This document shows, piece after piece, positions 1-9,851 of a stretch of 64,000 nucleotides of DNA (within the stretch, counting starts at the first letter, position 1; each line of letters starts with the position of its first letter). The notes beneath the pieces are model-generated. The model made no database searches, was not told the DNA's origin, and saw only the letters and a list, made by a program, of their open reading frames with translations. Origin of the DNA: JADKHR01 sp041917295 (GTDB lineage Bacteria; Elusimicrobiota; Elusimicrobia; FEN-1173); assembly GCA_041917295.1 (NCBI GenBank), contig JAYRXX010000075.1, forward strand, positions 1-64,000. The letters run 5' to 3'. The position numbers were made by a program, and so were the translations under genes.

Positions 1-462
1 CTAAAAAAAAGACTCCGCCAGATCGAAATGAAGGCTGGAATTAAAAACCAAATCCCACCTAAAGGAGGTTCTGCCTCGGTTACCTTTTGAACCGCACAAC
101 GAATCACCTCACGGTTACATTCTTATACCGCTTGACGCGCCCCCCATTTCAGAGTTTACCGTTCTCTGGGATTCCCCGGTTATTTATTTAGCGCGCCTCA
201 GTATGACCTACGCTCCAAATTAGCCTAGTTTGGATCGTATGAACAACACATATTGAGAAATTAGTGAACGCCACCGTATCACGGGAGAAGAAAGTTCCCC
301 TCCCCGCGGACGCGATCCAGGTCCTCATCGATCGCCGGCGGGGCGCTCATGTCGATTAATTTCTTTGTCGGGTGGTCCCCGTCCGGTTGGACCCTCTGGC
401 GTTTACAAGAAATTTACAAGTTCTTAAGGCAATCTTTCGGATGGGTGACGTATACTTGAGGC
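1..462. other. Region with no recognised gene upstream of giant protein 1
   Basis: I see no coding region here that I can support on either strand. An AAAGGAGG string at 61-68 looks like a ribosome binding site but no convincing reading frame follows it. The last part holds the putative promoter of the giant gene (a TATACT hexamer at 451-456). The sequence is moderately AT-rich and may be an eroded intergenic region. Confidence 0.5.
451..456 (+). promoter_or_regulatory. -10 box, probable leaderless start of giant protein 1
   Basis: TATACT ends exactly six bases before the ATG at 463, which would place the transcription start at or next to the A of the start codon. No good -35 hexamer lies 16-18 bases upstream, so this is the weakest member of the leaderless set in this window (compare 44432, 53145 and 55621). 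Confidence 0.4.
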
Positions 463-3400
463 ATGAACTCCCGCTGGTCATTTGATAAATTCTCCGCAGT
501 GGGCTTGGGCGTGGCGTTGTTGGTCACCCAGAATTTGTTTGCCTACGAGCCGGAAAAAAGTTTCTGGGCGCAAAGACGTCAAGCGGCGCGGCGCACACAC
601 GCTCCGGTGCTGACTTCTTTTCCTCTGGGGAGGTCGGGAGAGGGCTCGTTGGCCGCTCAATTTCCTTCGCCCCAACTTCTTCGGTCTTCTCTCTCCCAAA
701 CCGTTGCTCGGTCGGTGCCCAAGAGCTTTGTAAAGGACCACGCTCCGCTTTTGGCCTCGCTTTCGCCTGCCCATGGAACAGTGCGCAAAGTGTCCCTGGG
801 CTTGAACCCGGCACCCGCTGGACCCGTCGTGGTCCATATTCAAGATGTTCATATGAACGCCGAAGCGCAGGGAAACATTCGCGAGACATTGGCCGGGCTG
901 TTAAATTCCGGGCAGGTGGGGCTGATCGCGCTGGAGGGGTCCACGAAAGACATTGTTCTTCAACCCTTCGTGGATTTTGCGAATCGGAAGGCCGTGGAAT
1001 CGTCAGCAAACTATTTACTGAAAGAAAACAAGATTTCCGGCCCGATTCACGCCGCCATGACCGCCCAGAGGCAACTTCCCCGCATCCTGGGCATCGATGA
1101 TCCTGTTCATTACGCCGCGAATGTTCAGGCCTACAAAGATTCCGCACCGAAACTGGAAGAGACTCGGTTAAGGGTAATAAAACAGCAAAAGGAGCTGGAT
1201 GAACAAAAAAAGACCGTTTTTTCCCCCGCCCTTCTGACTCTCGATCAAACAGTTACCGGTTATCGGAACGATAAAGTTTCCCTGGGCAATTATGTCCTCG
1301 CCCTCCATGAAGCCGTTCAGTCACTAAAAATTTCAACGGAATTTAAAATCGTCGGCCTTTTCCTCAATGCCTTAAAGATCGAACGCACGCTTGATTTTAA
1401 GCAGGTAGAAATGGAGAGGGAACAGCTGATTGACAGACTTACAAGGTCCCTAAACAACCAAGAGATCAACAGTCTGATGGCCCAAAGTATCGCCTATCGC
1501 ACGGGAGAACTCCGGTATGGAGATTTTTATGCCCAATTGAAAGAAACCTGTCAAAAAAAGGGGATCCTCCTCAGCGATTTCCCGGCCATGGACGAATACA
1601 TTCGTTATATCCTGCTGGTCGACGGGATTGATGCGGACAAATTGCTGAACGAAATCGCGTCTCTGGAAAAAAGCGCTTACGGCCAATTGGCCAATAGTCC
1701 GGAACAAAAGGCGTTGGTGGCGCGGTCGCGTCACCTGTGGCTAACGGTGAGGTTGGTGGATTTCTCGTTAATACCTCAGGAATGGCAGGAATACAAAGTC
1801 GCTGGCCGTAAAGACACAAATCTGGCCCCCTTTGAATCGTTTTACCAGGAAGCCGAAACTCGAGACACGGCCATGGCCCAAAATCTGTTATCCGCTCTCA
1901 ATAGCAGGCACTCAAAAACCGGTTCTGTCACGGCGCCTATCGCCGTTCTGGTCACCGGAGGATTTCACGCCGACGGCATTGCCCAGCAACTGAACCGCCA
2001 GGGGATCACGGTTCTCTCCTACGTTCCCAAAATCGAAAAGGTTGACACAACCCAAGGCTCCGCCTATCTCAGTGTTTTCACCCAAGAGAAAACCCCGCTG
2101 GAAAAAATGTTCCAAGGGAAAAAACTATTCCTTTCCCCGGATACGGTCACCGCGACGAAGACGCTAGCTCCCCCTTTAGTGGTGGGAATGGATACTTTGA
2201 CCGGCGAGCGAGGTGAGTCGCTCATTGAAAAAGAGGAAGCGTTGCTTTCTTTCTTGAAAGAAACAACAGGGGAAGACGTGCAAGTTAAAGTGAATAGGAT
2301 AGGGGAAAACCCCGACGATGGAAGCGTGAATGTCTCAATTAGGCTGGGAGAAAAGGAAACTCAGATAAAAATCAAAACGGGCCCCCAATTTGAAATCCTC
2401 TCGGTTGATGGGTTTAGTCCCGCCCCCCCTTCATTGTTAGCCCACTGGTTGATGCGGGGCTTTGCCCGCCTTCATACCTGGTTGGGCCCTGCGGCCCATC
2501 GTGTTGTCAAATTTACGGAAGCCATCCCACTCAACCGCCTTCCGTTGTGGACTGCGGCCAATAAGGCCTGGTGGTTAACTTTTCACCCAACAATCAAATC
2601 AGTGAGCGATGTGGTCTGGCAGTTGGCATTTCTTGAAGCCGCCGCAACGGCAATGCATCAGGTTCAGCGTAAGGCTTCAAGTTCGTTTCTTAACCCCATT
2701 CGAGCCATGTGGGCACAAATGGTGATTCACTCCGGATTTAACGCGGTATCGCCAATCAAGGCTACCGGCACTGTTTCAGGCCGACCAACAGGTCAGAGCC
2801 CAAAAATTGTCGAGATAAAGGAGTCGCCATTTTCTAACGTTAGTCAAAGGGAAGCGCGGCGAAAGTTTAATTTGTATAGAGGCGTATTTATCAATTCCAA
2901 TTTCGCAGCATTGGAATTGATTGACCTTCACATGGGATCCATGAGCAGAAGTGTCGCGGAAGCCATCTTGGGGCATGTTGAACAAATGGTGGATGTTTTT
3001 GTTGAAATTTCGCCCCAAAAGGGTCAGACAGTGCGGAAATCTTTTTATGACTTTCAAGCTTCCATTGAGGCGGAGCTCGCTCGGTTAGCAGAAAACGTCG
3101 AGTTACCTTCCAAAATGTTAAGAGTTTTCACAACCGGAGTTGGAGAAACCAAGTGGGAGCCTGGGAAACCGATTCCCACACTTCGTGCCCTCATTAATTG
3201 GGTTCACCAGCAAGGTGCCGAAGACATAAGAGATGTCATAAAAAGTGCTGAGGCCAATTTGATCATCGAAGTGGGCCAGGATAAAAAAATTAACGTCGCA
3301 AATTTGAGTGATGGCCCCTTGTTTGTTGATGGAAAAGTTGTTAGCCGTCCCTTGGAATGTTTATTGGCCGCTGTTAGGAGAACTACGCGAACGGACCTTT

Positions 3401-6400
3401 ACAATGAGACTTACGTCCTACTTGATAATTATCTGTATTGGAGCTCCAAATTTGGGAACCACAGGGCAGAAGTGACGGCGGAATTATTAGATCCTGACAG
3501 CGGAGGGAATTTTCATCTTCGATATTTCGAGGGGTCCAATGAAAGACCCAATAAACTTAGAATAGATTATTTTATTCATGTTTTACAGCAATTGGGTGTG
3601 CATGTAGCTCCTCCTGAAACCAACAATTTCAACCAATATCTATTGAATGCTGTTTTGGACAAGGACCACGGTGCCAAAGGGGTGCGTCATCTTGCCACGG
3701 CTCTCACTCTTACGCTGAGCGCGTTGCATGACTCAAAAAGTTTAGACCATTCGCTCGACGCCATGGGCCTTAATCAGTCCGCGGACTATGTCGAAAGAAC
3801 CATTTTCCATATGGCAGAGATTTTAATCGCAGAAGGATATTTGCCTTTCTTCAAAGAATCCAGGAGTCGATGGGATCAGGCCATGTACCGCGCTTATTTG
3901 ACCTATTTGGCTGAGGAAAATGTGCGGATTGCCCAGCGAGATAAGCTTAACGAGCAACTCAAGGGGTTGGATTTACCGCTTATCCCTACGAACATTATTT
4001 TTGGGGAACGCGTGGTGGAAATAAAATATACCGATGTCCTTGCAAGAGCTTTGGCGAGAGGTCAATTAGTTCTTGGGAATGATGCAACCCCTGAGAAAAA
4101 CCCTCTCCACAACCCCGTCCCCGAATTAATTCAGTTCATTTTAGAGAATGAAGCGGAAGCGATGCGGACCGCCTTGACGCTTGATCTGCTTTCAAAAAAT
4201 ATTATCCCTCTGGAACCCATGGGATCTGTCGGAAATCTTTTAGCCGTTACCGGAGAAATAGAACTGGAGAACGGGGAGTGGTTCGTTGTTAGAGGATTAC
4301 GCGATGCCACGCGTGGACATCTCCTTTATGCGGATTGTCATCGAGGGGACGGAAAAGGAAAGTTGTACCCCCTTGATTTAAAAAGGGCGGTGAAGTTATT
4401 GAAAAAAGAGGGGCATTTTATCGTTCCCGCTGAAGAGCCAAGCGACCCGCAGAAAATGGTAGCCCGCCGTCTCTTGTCAGCCCCCTTTAAAGGCTCTCGA
4501 GCCGCAGTTGCCCTCAAAGGGTTGCCGGCCTCTGGGGGACAAGGGCAGACGCAGTTTGGACAAGTGACATTCAACCGACACTACTTAGATGAGCGTGCGC
4601 CCATCAAGAATGCAGTGGTCGTACTTCCATTCACAACCCCAGACGATCTGCCCGTTATTCAATCGGACCGGACTTTAGCGGTTGTGACGACGGGCGGCGG
4701 ACTGTTAAGCCATGCGGGGATCACCACGAGAGAGTTCAATAAAACTGCTGTGATCTTGACTGGAGCCGAATTGATTGAGAACGATGGTAATACGGTTTTG
4801 AGATACTCCGTTTTTACGGTCGGGGATACGGAAAAAGACGAAAACGGTTTGTGGATTGGAAAGAATGTTGTGAGGCAAGAAGTGGAAATAAGAGAAGGGG
4901 ATGTGGTTTTGGTCAATGGCCGGGACGGTGTTGTCATTGTTTTTGACCGCCAGAGCCAAAGGTTTTTGGAGAGGGTCTTGGCTCGCCTAAAGAAGTTAAT
5001 GACCGGAGAAGGCGACATGGAAGATTTTTCCCACTGGTTAATCAGTAGCGTGAACGTGGGCACCTTCCCTGCACCTGTTGTGCCGGACATGCTCGAATTT
5101 ATTTTTTCGTCAGTTTTTGATACAGCAATTACTCAGCTAACTGGCCCAAGCCGGGAAATACTAGAGGAGGTGGCTTCGCTTCGCAAACAAGCCATTCCTC
5201 CTAGGGAATATGAACGGTTAAACGCCGTAATCGAGAGAGCATTCCAAACTAAAATGACTGAGTTCCAGGCTTCGTTGGAGAGGCTCGCCCACCAAGTGGA
5301 AGAAACCAAACAGCCAGGCCAGGCAGAAGAGGTTATTGCTCAACTTTTGAAACGTCTTCGAGAATTAACAAACATGGGATTTCGCCTTTCCATTGCTGCG
5401 AGTGAAAGGACTGAGTTACTGGGTTTAGAAGGGCGGTTGAAGCTGATTCGGCAACTCAACCACCGTAGGATAGTCCGGTTGGGGATTAAAGTCCACAGAA
5501 AGGCCAGTGAAATGGTGGCCAAACCGATTTTTGATGTGGACCTTCACAAGATTCGCCAATTGACTAGAATTGCCGCGAGATATGGTTTCCCCTCCGGAAA
5601 AACCAAGAAAGTAGTCTGCGTTTGCACGGGCAATACCGACCGAAGCCCTATCACGGAATCACTTTTTAAACGCTATCTGGGAGAAAAAGGTCTAAAGCAT
5701 GTGGTGGTTTTATCACGCGGGTTACAAGCCAAACCCGGACAACCCATATCACGGAACGCCAAACTTGTTTTGGATGACATGAATTCCAAACATGTGGCAT
5801 CACCGCTCACAGCGGAAGATCTCGTAGATGTAGATTTAGTTTTGGCCATGACACAGGATCACGTGGACTCTTTGCTCAAACTGTATCCACATTTAAGGGG
5901 GAAAGTGGCCCGTCTCAATGACTACGGGGAGATTGAGGGGGGGGGCGATGTGGAAGACCCTTTTGGAAAAGACATGGCGACCTACCTCAAGATGAAGGAA
6001 GAAATTGACTTGGCGGTTAAAGGCGTGTTGAACCGATTTGCAGGAGCAGAGGCTTTGGGGAAACTCATCGAAAAAGAAAAAACTTTAACAAACCGCAAAT
6101 TGAGAGCATTAGAAGAAGCACATAGGTCCGTTTACTCATTGAGTGAGCTCGATGAAGACTTCGTGGGAGTGGTCGGTGGTAAGTCTGCCAAGTTGGGCCA
6201 AATCGCCCACATGGTGCCGCTCTTAGGAATGCATGTGCCCAACTTAATAGCCAACAGCATTTTCGCTTTTGATCGGTTCCTGGATGAAAACAAGGGGATG
6301 AGAAAAGAATATGTGAGATTGACAAGCGAATTGGACGCCCACCTTGGATCCGGTCTTTCTGACCTCCAAAGAAAGCGGATCGTTCAAAATTATTCCGACA

Positions 6401-8433
6401 GTATCCGCAATCTTATTTTCTCCGGGGAATTCGATATGGGGAAGAGGGGCTTGGGTTATGAAATCCGCCATGAGCTTGCGGTCCAGAAATTACATACAAA
6501 ACATTTAGCTGAACGTTCGTCGGCCATTCAGGAAGACACACAAGGGGCGGCGTTTGCAGGGGCTGCTGAAACTTTTCTTTATGTCCCACCTGCGGCCCAT
6601 TTAGAAAAAATCAAGGAAATCTGGATGTCATTTTATCTACCACGTGGAATTGAATACCGGTTTGCCCATGGATATCGGCAAGCAGAAGTAAAGCCATCGA
6701 CTAGTTTACAAGAAATGGTTGACTCCGAAGTGGCGGGTGTTGTGTTTTCAATAAACCCCATAACAGGGGAAGATGAGGTTTTCATTAACTCCTCCTGGGG
6801 TCTGGGAGAAGCCGTGGTCTCGGGGCTTGTGCAGGGAGATTTGTATACGGCGCGCAAGTCCGATGGAGCCGAAAACGACTTTCCATTTATTGGGAGTAAA
6901 AGAACAAAAATTGTTCGTCATGATAGTGGGGCTGGCACAAAACACGTGGCGGTTGGAGAACGGGATCGAAATCGTAGGTCTTTATCAGCAAGTCAGGTGA
7001 GACAATTAACCCAACTTTCAGTGATGATGGAAACCTATTTCGGTTATCCTGTAGATATTGAGTTCGCTTTTTCAAAGGGTAAATTTTATGTTTTACAAGT
7101 TCGACCGGTGACGACCAACAATGAAACAGAGAGAAGGACATTCGATCGGGGGAAAAGTTCCTCTACCCCTGATGCCTTGGACTTTAACCCCTCCGAAGGT
7201 TCAATGCCATTGTCTATCCTCGACCCGCTCTTACGTGCCATTGTTCGGCTTCTTGATAGGATGCACCTGTTCCGCATTGCCCGTTCGGTAGATGGTTTTC
7301 GTCGGGGGTGGAACGCGACACTTGGGCCATTCTTGGAAACACTCCTATTTTTCAATGTCGCCGCAGCCGCGGGAATGGGCCCTCTCGCAGGCGCGGCGTT
7401 GGTAGCCTTCCCTCTTGCTCATGCCGCCATGGAAATCATTTTCGATGTCCTTTTGGGGCGTGGTTCAGCAAAGGCTGTAGTGGGTAGATTATATCCCCGC
7501 CTTATTTGGGGCGCCTTGTTCGCGTTACCCTTCCTTCCTATCGCTTTGGGCGTCCCTATCCCTTTATTTAGTGCCGAGCTTTTCGGGTTTTCTTTTATCA
7601 TGAACCCTATTGTATGGGGAGTCAGCGTGGGCCATGCGGTCAAGAATATTCGGAGCGACTTGAAGGTTCGTGCATTGGCCCGGGCGGATGCACGCAAGGC
7701 CGCCGATATTGTACGTCGGGGTAACGAGATGGGATTGGACGATTTACGGGCGCTCCTTTTGCCGAAAATTGAAACGCCGGCCATTGAGCAATTGTCTCCG
7801 GGCTTGGCATTTTCCAGTCACACCGCGCAAAAGCTACGTGACGATTTTGAATATCGGCATGAGTTTGTCCAGGCGTATCGGAAAGAATTAACCAACGACG
7901 GCAGGCCGTTGCCGTCGATAAGGGATGTTTTCTGGTCGTTCCATCAAGTGTCCACGGCAGGGGCCACAGCCACGCCGGCCGCTAAAGAGGACAATGCGAT
8001 TCAGGTCATCGAAGAAATTATTTCTGATCGGGATTTGGATAAAGCCAAAGATCTGATTGATAGAATCATTCGAACAAACGGGGGCGGGTCAGCGGCCCCT
8101 TTCAAACTCCGTCTTATTTCAGCCGATCCCGCTGTGAGGGAAAATCTGGAACGGATGGTCCGGGGAAATCCCCATATTTTTGTGCGCTCGGTGGAGCTTG
8201 ATGCGACCCGTTTGGCCGAAGATTTCGATCGATGGAGAATAGAGTTAGGACTTCAAAAGGTCCCCATGCGGCTTGTGATCGGTGTTTCCGAAGGGGTCGC
8301 GGTAGCGGGGACAGTGGCGGGAAACTCTCTCTATTCGATCGCCCTTCGGGTGGCCTTGTCCGGGATCCCCGTGCGCCCCATCGATATTGAGAACATGCTT
8401 CAAATCGCAGAAGCCGTAACGGAAAATGCGTAA
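463..8433 (+). CDS. Giant multidomain protein 1: Tiki/ChaN-like, phosphohistidine, LMW tyrosine phosphatase and ATP-grasp domains
   Basis: Function unknown; 2656 residues, probably exported or membrane anchored. Residues 1-28 form a signal peptide or anchor, followed by an FWAQR...RR box that recurs in the protein at 20093-24619. Residues about 120-560 resemble the ChaN/TraB/Tiki/EreA fold: IQDVH at 126-130, ALEG at 156-159 and a closing GGFH near 499-502. About 1353-1480 looks like the phosphohistidine swivelling domain of PEP synthase (GLPAS start; GGGLLSHAG puts the His at 1417). About 1715-1870 is a low-molecular-weight tyrosine phosphatase with C-x5-R (C1721, R1727) and D1832 in a DP pair; the usual second Cys of the loop is Asp. 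About 1895-2220 matches the PEP-synthase ATP-grasp domain (AFAGAAET, LQVRPVT). Hydrophobic segments lie near 655-740 and 2285-2400. The last 250 residues and about 760-1350 are unassigned. No ribosome binding site; AT-richer than its neighbours. Confidence 0.85.
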   Translation: MNSRWSFDKFSAVGLGVALLVTQNLFAYEPEKSFWAQRRQAARRTHAPVLTSFPLGRSGEGSLAAQFPSPQLLRSSLSQTVARSVPKSFVKDHAPLLASLSPAHGTVRKVSLGLNPAPAGPVVVHIQDVHMNAEAQGNIRETLAGLLNSGQVGLIALEGSTKDIVLQPFVDFANRKAVESSANYLLKENKISGPIHAAMTAQRQLPRILGIDDPVHYAANVQAYKDSAPKLEETRLRVIKQQKELDEQKKTVFSPALLTLDQTVTGYRNDKVSLGNYVLALHEAVQSLKISTEFKIVGLFLNALKIERTLDFKQVEMEREQLIDRLTRSLNNQEINSLMAQSIAYRTGELRYGDFYAQLKETCQKKGILLSDFPAMDEYIRYILLVDGIDADKLLNEIASLEKSAYGQLANSPEQKALVARSRHLWLTVRLVDFSLIPQEWQEYKVAGRKDTNLAPFESFYQEAETRDTAMAQNLLSALNSRHSKTGSVTAPIAVLVTGGFHADGIAQQLNRQGITVLSYVPKIEKVDTTQGSAYLSVFTQEKTPLEKMFQGKKLFLSPDTVTATKTLAPPLVVGMDTLTGERGESLIEKEEALLSFLKETTGEDVQVKVNRIGENPDDGSVNVSIRLGEKETQIKIKTGPQFEILSVDGFSPAPPSLLAHWLMRGFARLHTWLGPAAHRVVKFTEAIPLNRLPLWTAANKAWWLTFHPTIKSVSDVVWQLAFLEAAATAMHQVQRKASSSFLNPIRAMWAQMVIHSGFNAVSPIKATGTVSGRPTGQSPKIVEIKESPFSNVSQREARRKFNLYRGVFINSNFAALELIDLHMGSMSRSVAEAILGHVEQMVDVFVEISPQKGQTVRKSFYDFQASIEAELARLAENVELPSKMLRVFTTGVGETKWEPGKPIPTLRALINWVHQQGAEDIRDVIKSAEANLIIEVGQDKKINVANLSDGPLFVDGKVVSRPLECLLAAVRRTTRTDLYNETYVLLDNYLYWSSKFGNHRAEVTAELLDPDSGGNFHLRYFEGSNERPNKLRIDYFIHVLQQLGVHVAPPETNNFNQYLLNAVLDKDHGAKGVRHLATALTLTLSALHDSKSLDHSLDAMGLNQSADYVERTIFHMAEILIAEGYLPFFKESRSRWDQAMYRAYLTYLAEENVRIAQRDKLNEQLKGLDLPLIPTNIIFGERVVEIKYTDVLARALARGQLVLGNDATPEKNPLHNPVPELIQFILENEAEAMRTALTLDLLSKNIIPLEPMGSVGNLLAVTGEIELENGEWFVVRGLRDATRGHLLYADCHRGDGKGKLYPLDLKRAVKLLKKEGHFIVPAEEPSDPQKMVARRLLSAPFKGSRAAVALKGLPASGGQGQTQFGQVTFNRHYLDERAPIKNAVVVLPFTTPDDLPVIQSDRTLAVVTTGGGLLSHAGITTREFNKTAVILTGAELIENDGNTVLRYSVFTVGDTEKDENGLWIGKNVVRQEVEIREGDVVLVNGRDGVVIVFDRQSQRFLERVLARLKKLMTGEGDMEDFSHWLISSVNVGTFPAPVVPDMLEFIFSSVFDTAITQLTGPSREILEEVASLRKQAIPPREYERLNAVIERAFQTKMTEFQASLERLAHQVEETKQPGQAEEVIAQLLKRLRELTNMGFRLSIAASERTELLGLEGRLKLIRQLNHRRIVRLGIKVHRKASEMVAKPIFDVDLHKIRQLTRIAARYGFPSGKTKKVVCVCTGNTDRSPITESLFKRYLGEKGLKHVVVLSRGLQAKPGQPISRNAKLVLDDMNSKHVASPLTAEDLVDVDLVLAMTQDHVDSLLKLYPHLRGKVARLNDYGEIEGGGDVEDPFGKDMATYLKMKEEIDLAVKGVLNRFAGAEALGKLIEKEKTLTNRKLRALEEAHRSVYSLSELDEDFVGVVGGKSAKLGQIAHMVPLLGMHVPNLIANSIFAFDRFLDENKGMRKEYVRLTSELDAHLGSGLSDLQRKRIVQNYSDSIRNLIFSGEFDMGKRGLGYEIRHELAVQKLHTKHLAERSSAIQEDTQGAAFAGAAETFLYVPPAAHLEKIKEIWMSFYLPRGIEYRFAHGYRQAEVKPSTSLQEMVDSEVAGVVFSINPITGEDEVFINSSWGLGEAVVSGLVQGDLYTARKSDGAENDFPFIGSKRTKIVRHDSGAGTKHVAVGERDRNRRSLSASQVRQLTQLSVMMETYFGYPVDIEFAFSKGKFYVLQVRPVTTNNETERRTFDRGKSSSTPDALDFNPSEGSMPLSILDPLLRAIVRLLDRMHLFRIARSVDGFRRGWNATLGPFLETLLFFNVAAAAGMGPLAGAALVAFPLAHAAMEIIFDVLLGRGSAKAVVGRLYPRLIWGALFALPFLPIALGVPIPLFSAELFGFSFIMNPIVWGVSVGHAVKNIRSDLKVRALARADARKAADIVRRGNEMGLDDLRALLLPKIETPAIEQLSPGLAFSSHTAQKLRDDFEYRHEFVQAYRKELTNDGRPLPSIRDVFWSFHQVSTAGATATPAAKEDNAIQVIEEIISDRDLDKAKDLIDRIIRTNGGGSAAPFKLRLISADPAVRENLERMVRGNPHIFVRSVELDATRLAEDFDRWRIELGLQKVPMRLVIGVSEGVAVAGTVAGNSLYSIALRVALSGIPVRPIDIENMLQIAEAVTENA

Positions 8434-8501
8434 CAGGGATTCCTCTGATTTTTTTTAATCGTTGATTCAGCACTCTATCCCGGTTATGGTAGGATAGGGC
8501 C

Positions 8502-9077
8502 GTGTTGAAGAATGTCCACTATCTTATCAGTGAAACCGATCCGACGCGGTTGGGGCCGTCCGCGGGAGAAGTGTGTTTTGTGGGGCGGTCCAACGTGGGC
8601 AAAAGCAGTTTGATCAATGCCCTCTGCGGAAAAACCGTCGCCCGGGTCTCCAACACGCCAGGCCGGACTCGAATGATCAATGTGTTTTCGGTCGGGCCCC
8701 ACCGGTGGGTGGTGGATTTGCCGGGGTACGGGTTCGCCCGTGTTCCAGAAACCGAGCGGCGCCGTTGGGGCCCCATGATCGAGGGCTATTTGACCAGCCG
8801 ACCAAATCTACGAATGGTCTACTGCCTGGTGGATGCCCAGGTCGGACCCACACGGTTGGATGAACAACTGCACGAATGGCTCCTTTCAAACAACCTTCCT
8901 TGGCGCGTGGTGGCCACGAAAGCCGATCAGGTCCGGTCCACCCATTGGCCCCGCCAACGCCAAGTCATTGCCGACAGGTTTTCTCTTCCCCCCAAGGATG
9001 TGATTTGGACCAGCGCCCGGAAAGGCGTGGGGATCCCCCTCTTGATCACCGAAATAGCCCAATCTTTGGCGGGATGA
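8502..9077 (+). CDS. engB: Ribosome biogenesis GTP-binding protein EngB/YsxC
   Basis: TRAFAC-class GTPase needed for assembly of the large ribosomal subunit; acts in the cytoplasm. The G motifs are all visible: G1 GRSNVGKSS at about 28-36, the NTPGRT switch-I threonine, G3 DLPGYG, G4 TKAD and G5 TSARK. At 191 residues it has the usual family length. The start is GTG at 8502. No Shine-Dalgarno sequence is present, but a TAGGAT hexamer ends six bases before the GTG, so the transcript may be leaderless. It converges with the hemerythrin-like gene, whose stop is one base away. Confidence 0.95.
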   Translation: MLKNVHYLISETDPTRLGPSAGEVCFVGRSNVGKSSLINALCGKTVARVSNTPGRTRMINVFSVGPHRWVVDLPGYGFARVPETERRRWGPMIEGYLTSRPNLRMVYCLVDAQVGPTRLDEQLHEWLLSNNLPWRVVATKADQVRSTHWPRQRQVIADRFSLPPKDVIWTSARKGVGIPLLITEIAQSLAG

Positions 9078-9078
9078 T

Positions 9079-9666
9079 TTAGTGGGAAGATGCCGCGGAA
9101 CGGCCCGGCGAATCGTTTCGTTTGCTTCGTTGACGAAGAACAGAGATCTCCTCCTGAGCGAAGGGATCGAAATTTTTTCCCGCCAGGTCGGTTGTTTTCG
9201 GTATTCCGACCGGGTCCGCGCTCCTCGGAGAAACGGCCGGCGCAACCCCAATGTCTTTGTTGGCCCACAGGGGAAAAAGCTCTTTGTTCTCTCTCTGGAT
9301 TCGAGTCTCCAGCAGAGAAAAAATCGGCTGAGTTTCCTCCACGAACGCCCGGAACCGGGATCGAATGTCCCGGTCCAACTTCCACTTTTCCCGATAATTT
9401 AAGAACGCCCGGCGCAGGTGGCCCATTTCAACAAAAAATCGTTCAGCGGTTTCGCGGCACTTCTCCGCGGTGGAAGCCAATAGGGCGGGATAAAAATCCC
9501 GGTCTTCAATGGACAGATGGAGCGCCACCGTCGCGGCCAACACATCCAGCCGCCGCCCCACATCCACCGCCAACGGACCGGAATTGGGCATATCCAGTAG
9601 CGCCCGAAAGGTCCCCATCTGGTCCAGGATGTCCGCGTGCTGTTTGAGAAGCTCCTTGATGTCCAT
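9079..9666 (-). CDS. Hemerythrin-like (HHE) domain protein
   Basis: Helical bundle protein of the HHE cation-binding family, which binds a di-iron centre for oxygen or redox sensing. The ATG at 9666 was chosen because a GAGGGGGAGG ribosome binding site lies just upstream; the frame stays open further 5' but without a better start. HxxxED in the second helix (LHLSIEDRDFYP) and a histidine at the start of the third helix (EMGHLRRAF) fit the family. In the last helix the expected H-x3-E is R-x3-E (RIQRENKELFP), so one usual iron ligand is absent; related proteins with this RENxELFP form exist, and iron binding is uncertain. The C-terminal 50 residues are low-complexity and unassigned. Confidence 0.75.
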   Translation of the reverse strand: MDIKELLKQHADILDQMGTFRALLDMPNSGPLAVDVGRRLDVLAATVALHLSIEDRDFYPALLASTAEKCRETAERFFVEMGHLRRAFLNYREKWKLDRDIRSRFRAFVEETQPIFSLLETRIQRENKELFPLWANKDIGVAPAVSPRSADPVGIPKTTDLAGKNFDPFAQEEISVLRQRSKRNDSPGRSAASSH

Positions 9667-9851
9667 GCCTCCCCCTCGAGACCCTTCAATTATCGGCAAA
9701 TCCTGACAACTATTTAGAATATTTAAAAAAATTGCTCGTTTTTTATTTATATTAAGCGATTTTAAGGAAGTCAATTAAAACTCTCTTTGTTCAACCCGCG
9801 GCCAAATAAGATCCCTTTTGATGGGAAGGGACAGGATGGGGAGATTCCCGG

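Noticed and set aside
279..350. A 23-codon open frame on the minus strand (start 350) that looks a little like a protein end
   Set aside because: Too short, with only a weak ribosome site and no recognisable family; the frame is closed 5' by a nearby stop.
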